Assembly: GCA_964342805.1 (NCBI GenBank)
Contig: CAYFHQ010000019.1
Span: 1 to 44,625 of the forward strand
From: CAYFHQ01 sp964342805
Lineage (GTDB): Bacteria; Bacillota; Clostridia; Peptostreptococcales; Acidaminobacteraceae
Length of the DNA: 44,625 nt
Direction: 5' to 3'
Part shown: piece after piece, positions 16,797-26,288 of the stretch
Position numbering within the stretch: position 1 is the stretch's first letter
How the letters are laid out: each line of letters begins with the position of its first letter
Notes under the pieces: generated by a model
The model's input: the letters and a program-made list of their open reading frames with translations, nothing else
What the model was told of the DNA's origin: nothing
The model's database searches: none
Position numbers and translations under genes: made by a program

Positions 16797-18113
16797 TTAT
16801 TCTCCGATCTGTTCTTGAAGAATTTCAATGGCCTTCATCAACTGAACATCGTCCTGGTCTGTTGGCTCTTCAATATCTTCATAGTTCTCTGCTTGTTCAA
16901 TGACCACGTCAGGTTCGATTCCAACACCGTGGATGTTTCTTCCGTTTGGCGTAAAATACTCTGATGTGGTGAGTTTAAAGCCTGCCCCGCCTTCGTGGTC
17001 AAAGACCGTTTGGACAACACCCTTACCAAAGGACTTTGTACCAATAACAACACCGGCCTTGGTGTCTTGGATGGCTCCAGCCATGATCTCAGAGGCTGAC
17101 GCTGAACCGCCATTAATGAGGACTACCATGGGTAGGTCTACTCGGCGGGCATCGGATGTGAAATCATGTTGCTTGCCTACACGGTTCTTGGTGTAAACGA
17201 TCATTTGTTTGCCCAGGAGGCGGTCTGAAATTTCAACTACTTCTCTGAGAGAACCACCAGGGTTGTTCCGCAGGTCAATCACTAGGCCCTTTGGATTTTG
17301 CTTCAATACTTCGTCCAGGTGGGCATCAAAATCGTCAGATGTTTGTAAGTCAAAGGCAGAAATTCGCAGGTAGCCCATGTCGTCATTGAGCATACGGGAC
17401 TTGACAGACTTGAGTCGAATTTCTTCCCGAACGATGGTCACTTCAAAGGGGTCTTGCCCCTTCCGGGCGATGGTGATGGTAACCGGTTCACCAGGGATAC
17501 CCCGCATGAGCTTGACTGCGTCATCCATGGTCTCAGAAGTAAATTCCTGATCACCCACCTTGATAATCCGGTCTCCTGTTCGGAGGCCAGCCCGTTCACC
17601 TGGCGTGTCTTCGATTGGAGAAACGATAGTAATATAACCGTCTTCTGCTGGGGTTACAATAATACCAATGCCCCCGTAAGATCCTTCACTGGACTCGTTA
17701 AACCGGGCATACTCCTCCTGGTTCATATAAATGGAGTATGGGTCACCCAGAGCGTCAAACAAACCCTTGAGGACGCCGTCCCTAAACAAGTCTTCGTCGA
17801 AATCCTTGTAATAGTTCTTTAAAATAAACTCTCTCAGTTCAGACACGTCGTTGAATAGGTCGTCATAAGCCATGATCTTGTCGTACTCCTCTTTGGAAAG
17901 GATGACACGATCCCCAGCCTTGACGTCTTCCTTAACGCCATTCTGCACTTCTTGTAAATACTCATAGTCCGCCTTGCTGATCACCACAGAGTCTCCAGTT
18001 TCAAGATTGGATGCCTGTGATAGTCCGCCTCCCACAAAAGCCGTCACACCGGTGATGGCATTGGTGATGAGTAACAAGACAATGACTAGGGCGATACCCG
18101 TTCCTTTTTTCAT
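16797..18113 (-). CDS. ctpA: S41-family C-terminal processing protease (CtpA/CtpB type)
   Basis: Membrane-anchored serine protease. An N-terminal signal anchor (about 6-27) is followed by a PDZ domain (GGIGIIVTPAEDGYITIV to DRIIKVGDQEF) and the S41 core: VIDLRNNPGGSL, the nucleophile Ser in GGSASASEIMAGA and the general-base Lys in GTKSFGKGVVQT. 438 residues, normal for the family. ATG 18113 is chosen over GTG 18122 because AGGAG lies 8 nt upstream of it. It follows the M23 gene and ftsEX, the usual Firmicute neighbourhood, suggesting a role in envelope remodelling. Confidence 0.93.
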   Translation of the reverse strand: MKKGTGIALVIVLLLITNAITGVTAFVGGGLSQASNLETGDSVVISKADYEYLQEVQNGVKEDVKAGDRVILSKEEYDKIMAYDDLFNDVSELREFILKNYYKDFDEDLFRDGVLKGLFDALGDPYSIYMNQEEYARFNESSEGSYGGIGIIVTPAEDGYITIVSPIEDTPGERAGLRTGDRIIKVGDQEFTSETMDDAVKLMRGIPGEPVTITIARKGQDPFEVTIVREEIRLKSVKSRMLNDDMGYLRISAFDLQTSDDFDAHLDEVLKQNPKGLVIDLRNNPGGSLREVVEISDRLLGKQMIVYTKNRVGKQHDFTSDARRVDLPMVVLINGGSASASEIMAGAIQDTKAGVVIGTKSFGKGVVQTVFDHEGGAGFKLTTSEYFTPNGRNIHGVGIEPDVVIEQAENYEDIEEPTDQDDVQLMKAIEILQEQIGE

Positions 18114-18158
18114 ACTGCTCACTCCTCAATATTCTATGATTTGATCATGTGTGCTGTC

Positions 18159-19301
18159 TTAATTCGCAGTTACGTATTTTGTAGGATCCACGTACTCGCC
18201 GTCCTTACGGACTTCAAAGTGCAAGTTGGGTCCAGTGGAGTTTCCAGTGCTTCCGCTAAGGGCAAGTGTATCACCCGCCTTCACAGACGTACCAACGGTA
18301 ACCTTTAAGCTGTTATTGTGGGCATAGAGGGTGACAATTCCACCACCGTGGTCAACCATAACAACTTTCCCGTACCCCCCGTACCAGCCTGAGTAAATGA
18401 CAATGCCGCCTTGGGCAGCCACAATAGGCTTATTCTTAGAAATGGCTATATCTATGCCCGTGTGTAGCTTGGGTGTCTTATAGATGGGGTGGATTCGATT
18501 GCCAAAGGGGGATGTAATTCTATAATAGCCCGGAGTGGGCCAAACCATCTTTCCTCCGACATATTTGGTTTTCATTTGTAAATTTTTCAAGACTTCCTTT
18601 AGGCGGTCAGCGTCTGATTTGAGTTCGTCTTCCTGCTCCTCTAGGGCCTTGATATCCAAGCTGATTTCATTCCGTTGGTCTTCCATAATAGCGACCTGAT
18701 ATTTCAACTCCCGCTTGCTTTCTACTACTTGTTCCAAATCCCCTTCCAGTTTGGCCTGCAAATGTTCAAGGGAATCCTTGTTTTCCTCTACCTTATTCCG
18801 CTGGCCAACCATGAAATTCACCAGATCTGTATCATGCTGGTAGATTTTTTGGACCATGTCCACCCGGTTGAGAAGGTCGGTAAAATCTTTGGCCCTCAGT
18901 AGGACCTCCAGGTAGCCTACTTGGCCCGTTTTATACATAGCACGTAGACGCTTACCTAGTAGTTCTTCATACACTGCAATGTTTTGCTCTGCTTGTAGGA
19001 GTTCAGTCGTTGTTGTCGCAACGGCTGCTTCAGTCTGTTCGATTTCCACATTAAGTCCAGCAATATTGGACTCCAATTTGGCAATACTGGTTTCAGTGGT
19101 CTTAATTTCACCAACAATCTTGTTCTTATACTGGTTCTTTTCCTTCTTATCTGCCTCAATGTCCTTGATCTTTGAGTTCACGTCATCGATTTCGCTTTGG
19201 ATGTTTTGGATGTCGTCATTGGCAAAGACCACCACACCACCAATGGTCGTCACGGTTAGGAGGACAACTAGGGCGTAAATCATAGCTTGTTTAAAACGCA
19301 T
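18159..19301 (-). CDS. EnvC/PcsB-like murein hydrolase activator, coiled coil plus M23 domain
   Basis: 380 residues. A signal peptide or anchor (about 7-27) is followed by a long coiled coil (about 30-245, heptads rich in E, K, Q and L) and a C-terminal LytM/M23 domain (about 265-375). Zinc-ligand motifs are visible: LHTGIDIA, LYAHNNS and LHFEVRKDG. With all ligands present it may be an active endopeptidase, unlike E. coli EnvC. It is encoded 11 nt after ftsX; FtsEX is known to hold such coiled-coil proteins across the membrane and switch their activity at the septum. AGGAGG precedes the ATG. Confidence 0.92.
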   Translation of the reverse strand: MRFKQAMIYALVVLLTVTTIGGVVVFANDDIQNIQSEIDDVNSKIKDIEADKKEKNQYKNKIVGEIKTTETSIAKLESNIAGLNVEIEQTEAAVATTTTELLQAEQNIAVYEELLGKRLRAMYKTGQVGYLEVLLRAKDFTDLLNRVDMVQKIYQHDTDLVNFMVGQRNKVEENKDSLEHLQAKLEGDLEQVVESKRELKYQVAIMEDQRNEISLDIKALEEQEDELKSDADRLKEVLKNLQMKTKYVGGKMVWPTPGYYRITSPFGNRIHPIYKTPKLHTGIDIAISKNKPIVAAQGGIVIYSGWYGGYGKVVMVDHGGGIVTLYAHNNSLKVTVGTSVKAGDTLALSGSTGNSTGPNLHFEVRKDGEYVDPTKYVTAN

Positions 19302-19311
19302 CTGACACCTC

Positions 19312-20208
19312 CTAGACCTTTAGGTACCGTCGCATGGACCACAAACTTCCCAGGGCTCCAATGCCTGCGCCGATCACCACAAAGAGTATGGCCAGGTCTT
19401 GAATGACAGACATGACTGGGATCAGGTAGGCTGCGATCAATACATAGAAGTGGGTGTTGAGTAGTTCGTAGGCATAGCCATAGGCAACGTATAGGACACC
19501 GCAAGCCAGGATGGCTCCGATGATCCCCAAGAGGGTTCCCTCCAATAGGAAGGGCCACCGGACGAACCAAGAGGTTGCTCCCACATACTTCATAATGGTG
19601 ATTTCCCGTCGGCGGGCATTCACGGCCAGTTTAATGGTGTTGTGAATGATAAAAGTCGAAATGGCGATCAATATAAAAATCACGACCATGCCGATATTGC
19701 GAATGAAGTTGGTTACTTCCATGATTTTCAGGACAATTTCCTGGTAGTACTTGACCTCTTCCACACCGGTAAAACCATTGATTTCACCTACTACATAATC
19801 GGTATAACCAATGTCATAAAGGGTAACTATATAGGAATTTGGAAGGGGGTTTTCCCGAAGTCCTTCCAACAAATACGCATTTTGATCCCAGTCCAGTTTC
19901 ATCTTTTCCAGGGCTTGTTGCTTGGTTTCAAAGTAAACTTCCTTTACACCATCCAGCTGGTAGATCTTGTCCCCCACCTGCTGGATGGTGTCATAATCCA
20001 CGTCGTCAGTCAGGTAGACCTGGATGCTGTCAAACTGGTCCTTGGCCCCTTCTGCGATGGCTGTAACATTCAAAATCAGTACAAAAATAATACCTAAGAT
20101 TAACAGGGTTGCAGCCACAGATGAAACTGATGCAACCGACATGAGGCGGTTCCGCCATAGATTTTTAAAGCTCTCCCGTATGGTATAGCCAATCTGACTA
20201 ATCTTCAT
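19312..20208 (-). CDS. ftsX: Cell-division ABC-transporter-like protein FtsX
   Basis: Membrane partner of FtsE that transmits ATP-driven signals to extracellular hydrolase activators. Four helices are seen: one after the N-terminal NLWRNRLMSVAS box, then an extracellular loop (about 60-160), then three C-terminal helices. The start at 20208 (MKISQIGYTIRES) overlaps the ftsE stop by 11 nt, as usual for ftsEX; the longer open frame to 20256 lies inside ftsE and is not used. 298 residues, normal. Confidence 0.94.
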   Translation of the reverse strand: MKISQIGYTIRESFKNLWRNRLMSVASVSSVAATLLILGIIFVLILNVTAIAEGAKDQFDSIQVYLTDDVDYDTIQQVGDKIYQLDGVKEVYFETKQQALEKMKLDWDQNAYLLEGLRENPLPNSYIVTLYDIGYTDYVVGEINGFTGVEEVKYYQEIVLKIMEVTNFIRNIGMVVIFILIAISTFIIHNTIKLAVNARRREITIMKYVGATSWFVRWPFLLEGTLLGIIGAILACGVLYVAYGYAYELLNTHFYVLIAAYLIPVMSVIQDLAILFVVIGAGIGALGSLWSMRRYLKV

Positions 20209-20884
20209 AACCGTAGTTCCCTCCCATTTCGTCACGGACCACTCTGCCATTTTCAAGGGCTACTACCCGTTGCTTCATTACGTTTACGATGTCACGGTCG
20301 TGGGTGGCCATGAGGATGGTTGTACCACGGCGGTTAATTTGCTTGAGGATCTTCATGATGTCCCAGGACGTCTCAGGGTCCAGGTTGCCTGTTGGTTCGT
20401 CGGCAATGAGTATGGGTGGGTTATTGATCATGGCCCGGGCAATGGACACCCGCTGCTGCTCACCACCGGACAACTGGTGGGGGTAGACCTTTTGCTTGTC
20501 AGCAAGGCCCACCACAGACAGGATCATGGGCACATTTTTCCGGATTTCCCGGCCGGTTGCCCCGGTGATTTCCATGGCAAAGGCTACGTTTTCAAAGACG
20601 GTTTTGTTGGGCAGGAGTCTAAAATCCTGGAAGACCACCCCCATTTTCCGTCTCAAAAATGGCACTCGTCGGTTATGTAATTTAGAGATTTCCAGGTCAT
20701 CCACCATGACCCGGCCCTTGGTTATGTCTACTTCCTTGAGTAGCATACGAATAAAGGTGGACTTGCCGGCCCCACTGGGTCCGACCAAAAAAATAAAATC
20801 CCCCTTGTTGACTTGAAGCTTTATATCTGAAAGGGCTAATTTGCCGTTGGGGTATCGTTTAGACACATTGATCATTTCAATCAT
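20198..20884 (-). CDS. ftsE: Cell-division ATP-binding protein FtsE
   Basis: Cytoplasmic ABC ATPase of the FtsEX complex. Walker A GPSGAGKST, signature LSGGEQQRVSIARAM and Walker B LIADEPTGNLD are intact in 228 residues. ATG 20884 is chosen because AAGGAG lies 8 nt upstream; the frame stays open to 20893. First gene of ftsE-ftsX-M23-ctpA-permease. A minus-strand TATAAT at 20963-20968 with a poor -35 may be its promoter, next to an AGGTC/GACCT inverted repeat shared with the divergent gene. Confidence 0.96.
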   Translation of the reverse strand: MIEMINVSKRYPNGKLALSDIKLQVNKGDFIFLVGPSGAGKSTFIRMLLKEVDITKGRVMVDDLEISKLHNRRVPFLRRKMGVVFQDFRLLPNKTVFENVAFAMEITGATGREIRKNVPMILSVVGLADKQKVYPHQLSGGEQQRVSIARAMINNPPILIADEPTGNLDPETSWDIMKILKQINRRGTTILMATHDRDIVNVMKQRVVALENGRVVRDEMGGNYGYED

Positions 20885-21034
20885 GCTTTGCACTCCTTAC
20901 TCTTAAGATTGACTCAAAGTACCTCGAACTCAGGTTATCACTCACCTAAGCCTCTTCTTTCTATTATAATGGGTATAGGTCTATTTGTTGACCTCTTTTG
21001 ATTAAAATTGAGTGACAAAATAGAGAGGAATCCC

Positions 21035-21610
21035 ATGAAAAAAGCCATTCGAAAGGCATTTCTTCAAGCGCGGAAGGACCTGCCAAAGGATATTGTCCAA
21101 AAACATAGCGCTATCATTACTGAAAAGGTATTGGCAAAGTCCTATTTTCAGAAAGCCCAAACGGTCATGATCTATATGGATTTTCGTAAGGAAGTGGCCA
21201 CCAAGGCCTTGATTGAAGCCTGCTGGGCCGCTGGCAAAAAGGTGGTTGTTCCCCGGGTCATGAAGGAAGGGCAATTACTCCTCATATCCATAGAAAGTTT
21301 CGAGGACTTCGAGTTGTCCTCTTTCGGCATTCTGGAACCCATACCCCGGGCAGACAACCAGCCCGATGCGGCCTCGATCGACTTGGTCTTGGTCCCCGGG
21401 GTTGCCTTCGATGAGGAGGGCTATCGGATGGGATATGGGGGTGGGTTTTATGATCGACTCATCCTGCGGTTTAGAGAAGACGTGGTCTTGTGCGCTTTGG
21501 CCTTTGAGGTTCAGATGACGGATAAGTTGCCTGTCGAGCCCCATGACCAGCAGATGGATGTGGTGATTACGGAGGCGCGTGATTTAGTGTTTACCCCGGG
21601 TCTAGTCTAA
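21035..21610 (+). CDS. 5-formyltetrahydrofolate cyclo-ligase
   Basis: Converts 5-formyl-THF to 5,10-methenyl-THF with ATP. The 191-residue protein shows the MTHFS pattern: N-terminal basic helix (KKAIRKAFLQARKDL), MIYMDFRKEV, the substrate-loop YRMGYGGGFYDRL and C-terminal LPVEPHDQQMDVVITE. ATG 21035 is chosen over an upstream TTG at 21008 because GAGAGG precedes it. Plus-strand gene divergent from ftsE. No plus-strand terminator is obvious. Confidence 0.95.
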   Translation: MKKAIRKAFLQARKDLPKDIVQKHSAIITEKVLAKSYFQKAQTVMIYMDFRKEVATKALIEACWAAGKKVVVPRVMKEGQLLLISIESFEDFELSSFGILEPIPRADNQPDAASIDLVLVPGVAFDEEGYRMGYGGGFYDRLILRFREDVVLCALAFEVQMTDKLPVEPHDQQMDVVITEARDLVFTPGLV

Positions 21611-21614
21611 CAAC

Positions 21615-21644
21615 AAAAAAACAGCCACACGCTAAGTATGGCTG
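21615..21644 (-). terminator. Terminator of the ABC-F gene
   Basis: CAGCCA/TGGCTG stem (21622-21627 with 21639-21644) with an 11-nt loop, followed on the minus strand by seven T. A further hairpin (ATAGGC/GCCTAT with GCCC/GGGC inside, about 21688-21719) overlaps the gene's stop codon. Confidence 0.7.
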
Positions 21645-21717
21645 CAACACAAATTGTATATTGGAATCATCAAGGTCCTGCATGATCGGATAGGCCTGCC
21701 CTTGGGTGGTGGGCTGC

Positions 21718-23328
21718 CTATGCATTGACCTTGATAAATGTCCCGTCGTCTAAATTGAGTATTTTGGTTGCGACCTTCTCAGAAAATCGCTGGTCGTGTT
21801 CCACAAAGACCAGGGTGGGTTGGTACTTGAGTATGGCCTGTTCCAGCTGGACTCGGAAGTTGTAGTCCATGTAGTTGAGGGGTTCGTCCCACAGGTAGAG
21901 CTCCCAGTTGGAGGAAAAGGCCCGGGCAATGTCCAGTTTCTTTCTCTCCCCTTCACTGAGGGTTTCGATTTGGCGGTTGATAAACTCCAGGTCCATATCG
22001 AAGTAGGCCAACATCCGGATAAAACCCGTCTCGTCACAGCCCATGGCTTCCACGTATTCTGCCACACTTCCAGAAGTCCAGGGCATATCCTGCCAGGCTC
22101 TGGCTATGCGGACGTCCGTATGTTGCCACACCTGCCCCACTTGGGCTTGCAGGTCTCCAGCCAATAGGTTCATGAGGGTAGACTTGCCAGACCCATTTTT
22201 GCCTCTGACCCATATGCGGTCACCCGGTTCGATAGTGATGTTGAGCTTTTGGGCCAAGGCCTGGTCACCATAGCCATAGGCTATGTCGTATAGCTTCATA
22301 TAGGCCGGGGCCTTAATGACATTTTGGCGAAACTCCAATTTCTTAATGGCTTCAAACTCCTGGAGGAAGCTATCCACTTCATCCATTTGTTTTTGTCTTC
22401 TGACTTCAATTTGCAGGGCTCGCTTCATCATCCTGGCAGCCTCTGCCCCAATGAAGCCCTTGTCCCCGCCTGATCCTATCTTACTTTTTTCTATGGCACC
22501 CGACCAGTTGCGGGTGTTTTTTGCTGCCTTTTCCAGGCGTTTCATTTCTTTTTGTAGTTGCTCTTTTTTGGCCAGCTCAGATTTTTCCGTCTGGAGCTTG
22601 TTTTCCTCCCAAGTGGAGAAGTTGCCCTTGGTCAAGGAAATCTGCTTCTTATTGATGGACAGAACATGGTCACAACAGGTGTCCACAAAGGCTTGGTCGT
22701 GGGAAACCAGTATAAAGCCCGTCTTTTTCCTCAGGTAGAGGGCCAACTCTGTTCGGCCTTCCAGGTCCAAGTGATTGGTGGGTTCGTCAATCAAGAGGAA
22801 ACGTGATGGTTTTAGGAACAAGGCAATAATCTGGAGTTTGGTCCGCTCACCGCCGGACAGGTGAATGGCTGGCCGGTAGAGGAGGTCTGGGTCCATGCCC
22901 ATCATTTGAACTTCCCTTTGCAACTTGCTTTCAATATTGTAACCGTCCAAGGCTTCATAGGCTTCCAAACACTTTCCATAGGCCTCCATGGAAGCCGGGT
23001 CTGACCGCTGGATCAACTCTTGGATCGTTGCGTCTAGCTTTCTAAAGGGACCTGCTGCGTCAAGGCAATATTCCAGGCCCGTTTTCCCTTCTAGGTCACA
23101 GGTAAATGGAAAGGACTCTGTTTCCACTGGCATGTCAATGGTGCCCGATGTAGGTTGTAGGTGACCGGAAAACAAGTTGAGGAGGGTCGTTTTTCCCCGT
23201 CCGTTCCGACCGATTAAACCCAGTTTCCAAGAGGTGTCCAGGTGAAGGTTAACATCCTTAAAAATAGGATTCCAGGTGCCTTCATATTCAAAAGTCATAT
23301 GCGTCAATTTAATCGAAGTAGCTGTCAT
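21718..23328 (-). CDS. ABC-F ATPase, Lsa-like ribosomal protection family
   Basis: Soluble tandem ABC protein without membrane helices. ABC1 has GRNGRGKTT, LSGGERTKLQI and LLIDEPTNHLD. ABC2 has GKNGSGKST, LSEGERKKLDIAR and LWDEPLNYMD. The basic linker (KSKIGSGGDKGFIGAEAARMM, shortened: KSKIG...DKGFIG) and the WDEPLN variant are typical of Lsa/Vga/CplR-type proteins that rescue ribosomes from lincosamides, pleuromutilins and streptogramin A. ATG 23328 is preferred because the promoter predicts a start near 23354, leaving only 5 nt before the upstream ATG at 23349. 536 residues. Drug profile cannot be told from sequence. Confidence 0.88.
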   Translation of the reverse strand: MTATSIKLTHMTFEYEGTWNPIFKDVNLHLDTSWKLGLIGRNGRGKTTLLNLFSGHLQPTSGTIDMPVETESFPFTCDLEGKTGLEYCLDAAGPFRKLDATIQELIQRSDPASMEAYGKCLEAYEALDGYNIESKLQREVQMMGMDPDLLYRPAIHLSGGERTKLQIIALFLKPSRFLLIDEPTNHLDLEGRTELALYLRKKTGFILVSHDQAFVDTCCDHVLSINKKQISLTKGNFSTWEENKLQTEKSELAKKEQLQKEMKRLEKAAKNTRNWSGAIEKSKIGSGGDKGFIGAEAARMMKRALQIEVRRQKQMDEVDSFLQEFEAIKKLEFRQNVIKAPAYMKLYDIAYGYGDQALAQKLNITIEPGDRIWVRGKNGSGKSTLMNLLAGDLQAQVGQVWQHTDVRIARAWQDMPWTSGSVAEYVEAMGCDETGFIRMLAYFDMDLEFINRQIETLSEGERKKLDIARAFSSNWELYLWDEPLNYMDYNFRVQLEQAILKYQPTLVFVEHDQRFSEKVATKILNLDDGTFIKVNA

Positions 23329-23360
23329 CGCCCCCTTTTTCTTTAGCATTGATTGATTTG

Positions 23361-23389
23361 AGTGTACAACATATTTTTCTTAACGTCAA
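23361..23389 (-). promoter_or_regulatory. Promoter of the ABC-F gene
   Basis: Minus-strand TTGACG (23384-23389), 17-nt spacer, TACACT (23361-23366). It decides the start codon of the gene. The leader is short, so no ribosome-mediated attenuator of the kind seen before some ABC-F genes can fit. Confidence 0.5.
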
Positions 23390-23498
23390 ATTATTTTTAA
23401 TGTCATTTCCTTGTTTTCTATTTAGACAGGTAGCACAAGGCAATCCAGTTGGCTTGACATCAGCAAGGCTGTTCAAAGGTCTTTTCTACAATCAAAGA

Positions 23499-23516
23499 GA
23501 GGGGCAATCGCCCCTC
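23499..23516 (-). terminator. Hairpin downstream of the Lon-like gene
   Basis: GAGGGGC/GCCCCTC, a 7-bp GC stem with a 4-nt loop, followed on the minus strand by TCTTTGATT. Likely terminator, weak U-tract. The rest of the gap (23390-23579) holds a small CACTTG/CAAGTG hairpin near 23534 and nothing else recognised. Confidence 0.5.
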
Positions 23517-23579
23517 ACTAAAATCCTGCTTTCACTTGGTCTCACAAGTGTTTATTCAATTACGACCGAAGACAAGAGG

Positions 23580-26075
23580 CTACTTGACCGCCTTATCCTC
23601 TTTCTTGCTATCATCCTTGCCACTGGCCTTTGCCGTGTCCTTCTTGGCTGCTGCCTTGGACTTGGCGTCAGACGCTCGCTTGGCGATCGGCTGAGCCAAC
23701 TCTTCCATGCGCTTGTCCACCATGGCATAAACGGAACCACGGGTGAACTTGCCATTCCTCTGAAGGGTTCCAGCCTTCTTGTCCATGAGGATTTCAATCC
23801 CCTGTTCAATGGTTTCAATGGCGTAAATATGGAACTTGCCTTCTCGTACAGCTTCTACGATTTCTGAAGGAAGCATGAGGTTCTTCACATTTTGGTGAGG
23901 GATCATGACACCCTGTTGGCCGGTGAAACCAACCAGCTTGCACACCTTGAAGAAGCCTTCAATTTTCTCATTAACCCCGCCAATCGGCTGGATAAAGCCC
24001 CTCTGGTTAACAGAACCCGTAACAGCGATGTACTGCTTAATGGGAACGCCAGACACGCTGGATAGGAGGGCATATAGTTCCGTACTGGAAGCTGAGTCTC
24101 CGTCTACGCCGGAGTACAATTGCTCAAATACAATCTGAGCGGTAAGTGCCAGGGGTTTGTTCTGGGCAAAGTGCTGGCCTAACCAGCCACTGAGGATCAT
24201 GACACCCTTATCGTGGATGGCTCCAGATGTTCTAGCTTCCCGTTCAATGTTGACAATACCAGCCCGGCCCTTGAAGGTGGATACGGTGATCTTGGACGGT
24301 TTACCAAAACGATATTGGCCGGTACCCATAACAGCAAGTCCGTTGATTTCTCCAACCTTGGTACCGTCTACATCGATCAGGTAGTCACCAGACTCAAACA
24401 TTTCCAGAACCTTTTCTTCCACCTTGTTGTTGCGGAATTCCAGTTCCTTCAGTGCCTTGTCCACGTGTTCCTCATTGACCTCTTTGTCCCCATAATATTC
24501 TGCCCAAGAGTCCGCTTCGTAGAGGACATCCACCAAATGGTTGAGGTGGGAAGACAGCTTGTTTTGGTCGTCAGCCATACGGGAACTGTATTCAATAATC
24601 CGTCCAACTCCACTCTTACTAAAGTGGCGGAGGTTGTCCTTGTGGACATGACGGGTGATAAAGCGAGCAAAACGAGTAATATTCTCCTTGTTGCGATCAA
24701 TGGTCATATCAAAGTCTGCCATGATCTTAAAGAGCTTACGGAACTCCTCGTCATAGGCATAGAGCATTTGATAGGTATAGGGATCGCCGATGACAATAAT
24801 CTTCACGTCCAAAGGAATAGGCTGGGGCTTGAGGGTTGTGGAAACCACGGACCCAGTCATGGAACCTAAGGACTCAATTTGGATTTGTGAGTCCAGTAGG
24901 GCCCGCTTCATGGACTTCCATGCCCATGGGTTGAGCAGGATATCCTTGGCCAAAACGATCAAGTAACCGCCATTGGCCTCATGGAGGGCCCCCTTCTTGA
25001 TCATGGTGAAGTCGGTCTTCATGACGCCCATTTCATTCTTGTATTCAATACGACCCATCATGTTGTAGTAGCTTGGGTTAGAAGCAAATACAACAGGGGC
25101 GTGCTTGAGTTCACTATTGTCCACAAAGAGGTTGATCTTGTAACGGTCAAAGAAGGCTTCCGTGTTTCTGGACTGGAACATCATCAGGGGATTATTGGAC
25201 TGTTCCTGCTCCCCATCAGACTTGAAATTTTCAAGGTGTTCAACAATGTCATCCACCGTTGCATCCAGATAGTCTTTCACGGCTTCAGAAGCCTTAAAAC
25301 GATCCCGAATATTCATCAGGTGGTAGCTGGCCACCCGGCGGGTCATCTGCTCGTCCAGGTTCTTGACCTTGTTGCGGTAGTCTTCTTCCTCTTGTTTGAG
25401 CTTATTAAAATGGTCCACGGTCTCCAGGCTAAGCTTGTTGGAGTTGGACCGCATGGACTCATACTCACCATCGGAGATACTGCGGTATTCCTCTTCACTC
25501 ATGGGCTCGCCATCTTTCAGCGGAATACTCACTAGGCCCCGTTCATTCTGGGTAAACATGAAGCCATACTTGGACCCGATCTCATTTAACTCTTCAATCA
25601 CCCGTTGGGTATTACGGGTGTATTCTTGAAGGATCATGGCCTTGGTGTTCTCATAGTCCTTGGAGTTAAAGACGTTTTTAATCTCTTTTCTCAAGAACTC
25701 GATGGTCCGGTCAACACTCTTTATGAACTCCTTGCCCTTGCCCGCTTCAAACTGAAGGGCATAAGGGTTATGGTAGTCCTTGTAGTTGTTGACATAGACC
25801 CAGTCATTGGGAACAGGCCGTTTCACAGCCTTTTCCTCAGCGATTAGTCGTACATAAGAATTACGCCCCGTGCCCCAGTTACCCGACACGTAGACATTAT
25901 AGCCACGCTTCTTAATGGTTAAACCAAAGTCCAAGGCCTTGGAAGCCCTGTCCTGGCCAATGATCCCATGTAAGGGTGCCAGTTCCTCTGTACTCTCGAA
26001 TTGTAAACAATCCATTTCACATTTTGAAACCAATTCTTCCGGTGTCAATCTAAAGTCATTCATCATTTTTGTCAT
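23580..26075 (-). CDS. Lon-like ATP-dependent protease (AAA_32/LonC-YcbZ type)
   Basis: 831 residues. The AAA module has Walker A GNWGTGRNS, with Arg in place of the usual Lys, about 55 residues from the N-terminus, and a long inserted coiled-coil region. The C-terminal Lon protease domain has the catalytic Ser in GDSASSTELYALLSS and Lys in GGVNEKIEGFF. Start 26075 has GGGGG 7 nt upstream; the frame stays open to 26159. The last 35 residues are a Lys/Ala/Asp-rich tail. Monocistronic. The substrate is unknown; the proteolytic dyad is intact. Confidence 0.88.
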   Translation of the reverse strand: MTKMMNDFRLTPEELVSKCEMDCLQFESTEELAPLHGIIGQDRASKALDFGLTIKKRGYNVYVSGNWGTGRNSYVRLIAEEKAVKRPVPNDWVYVNNYKDYHNPYALQFEAGKGKEFIKSVDRTIEFLRKEIKNVFNSKDYENTKAMILQEYTRNTQRVIEELNEIGSKYGFMFTQNERGLVSIPLKDGEPMSEEEYRSISDGEYESMRSNSNKLSLETVDHFNKLKQEEEDYRNKVKNLDEQMTRRVASYHLMNIRDRFKASEAVKDYLDATVDDIVEHLENFKSDGEQEQSNNPLMMFQSRNTEAFFDRYKINLFVDNSELKHAPVVFASNPSYYNMMGRIEYKNEMGVMKTDFTMIKKGALHEANGGYLIVLAKDILLNPWAWKSMKRALLDSQIQIESLGSMTGSVVSTTLKPQPIPLDVKIIVIGDPYTYQMLYAYDEEFRKLFKIMADFDMTIDRNKENITRFARFITRHVHKDNLRHFSKSGVGRIIEYSSRMADDQNKLSSHLNHLVDVLYEADSWAEYYGDKEVNEEHVDKALKELEFRNNKVEEKVLEMFESGDYLIDVDGTKVGEINGLAVMGTGQYRFGKPSKITVSTFKGRAGIVNIEREARTSGAIHDKGVMILSGWLGQHFAQNKPLALTAQIVFEQLYSGVDGDSASSTELYALLSSVSGVPIKQYIAVTGSVNQRGFIQPIGGVNEKIEGFFKVCKLVGFTGQQGVMIPHQNVKNLMLPSEIVEAVREGKFHIYAIETIEQGIEILMDKKAGTLQRNGKFTRGSVYAMVDKRMEELAQPIAKRASDAKSKAAAKKDTAKASGKDDSKKEDKAVK

Positions 26076-26261
26076 ATGTATTCCCCCATTCCAGGTGATT
26101 TTCTTGCTGTTATCATGACGTATACCCAACCATATAGGAATACATTCACCATGGGACAAAGAATACCTTTCTATTTATTGTAAATTTTCTGAAAACAAGA
26201 CCGATACTACCCACTTTTCAGCCCCTTGCAATCAGTAACTTTCATCCATGACCCAAGCAAA

Positions 26262-26270
26262 TGCTATACT
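26262..26270 (+). promoter_or_regulatory. Extended -10 promoter for the GNAT gene
   Basis: TGC plus TATACT, 18 nt before the AGGAGG-led ATG at 26289; no clear -35. The divergent Lon-like gene has no convincing promoter in the same gap (26076-26288). Confidence 0.4.
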
Positions 26271-26288
26271 TATCCCAGGAGGAATCAT

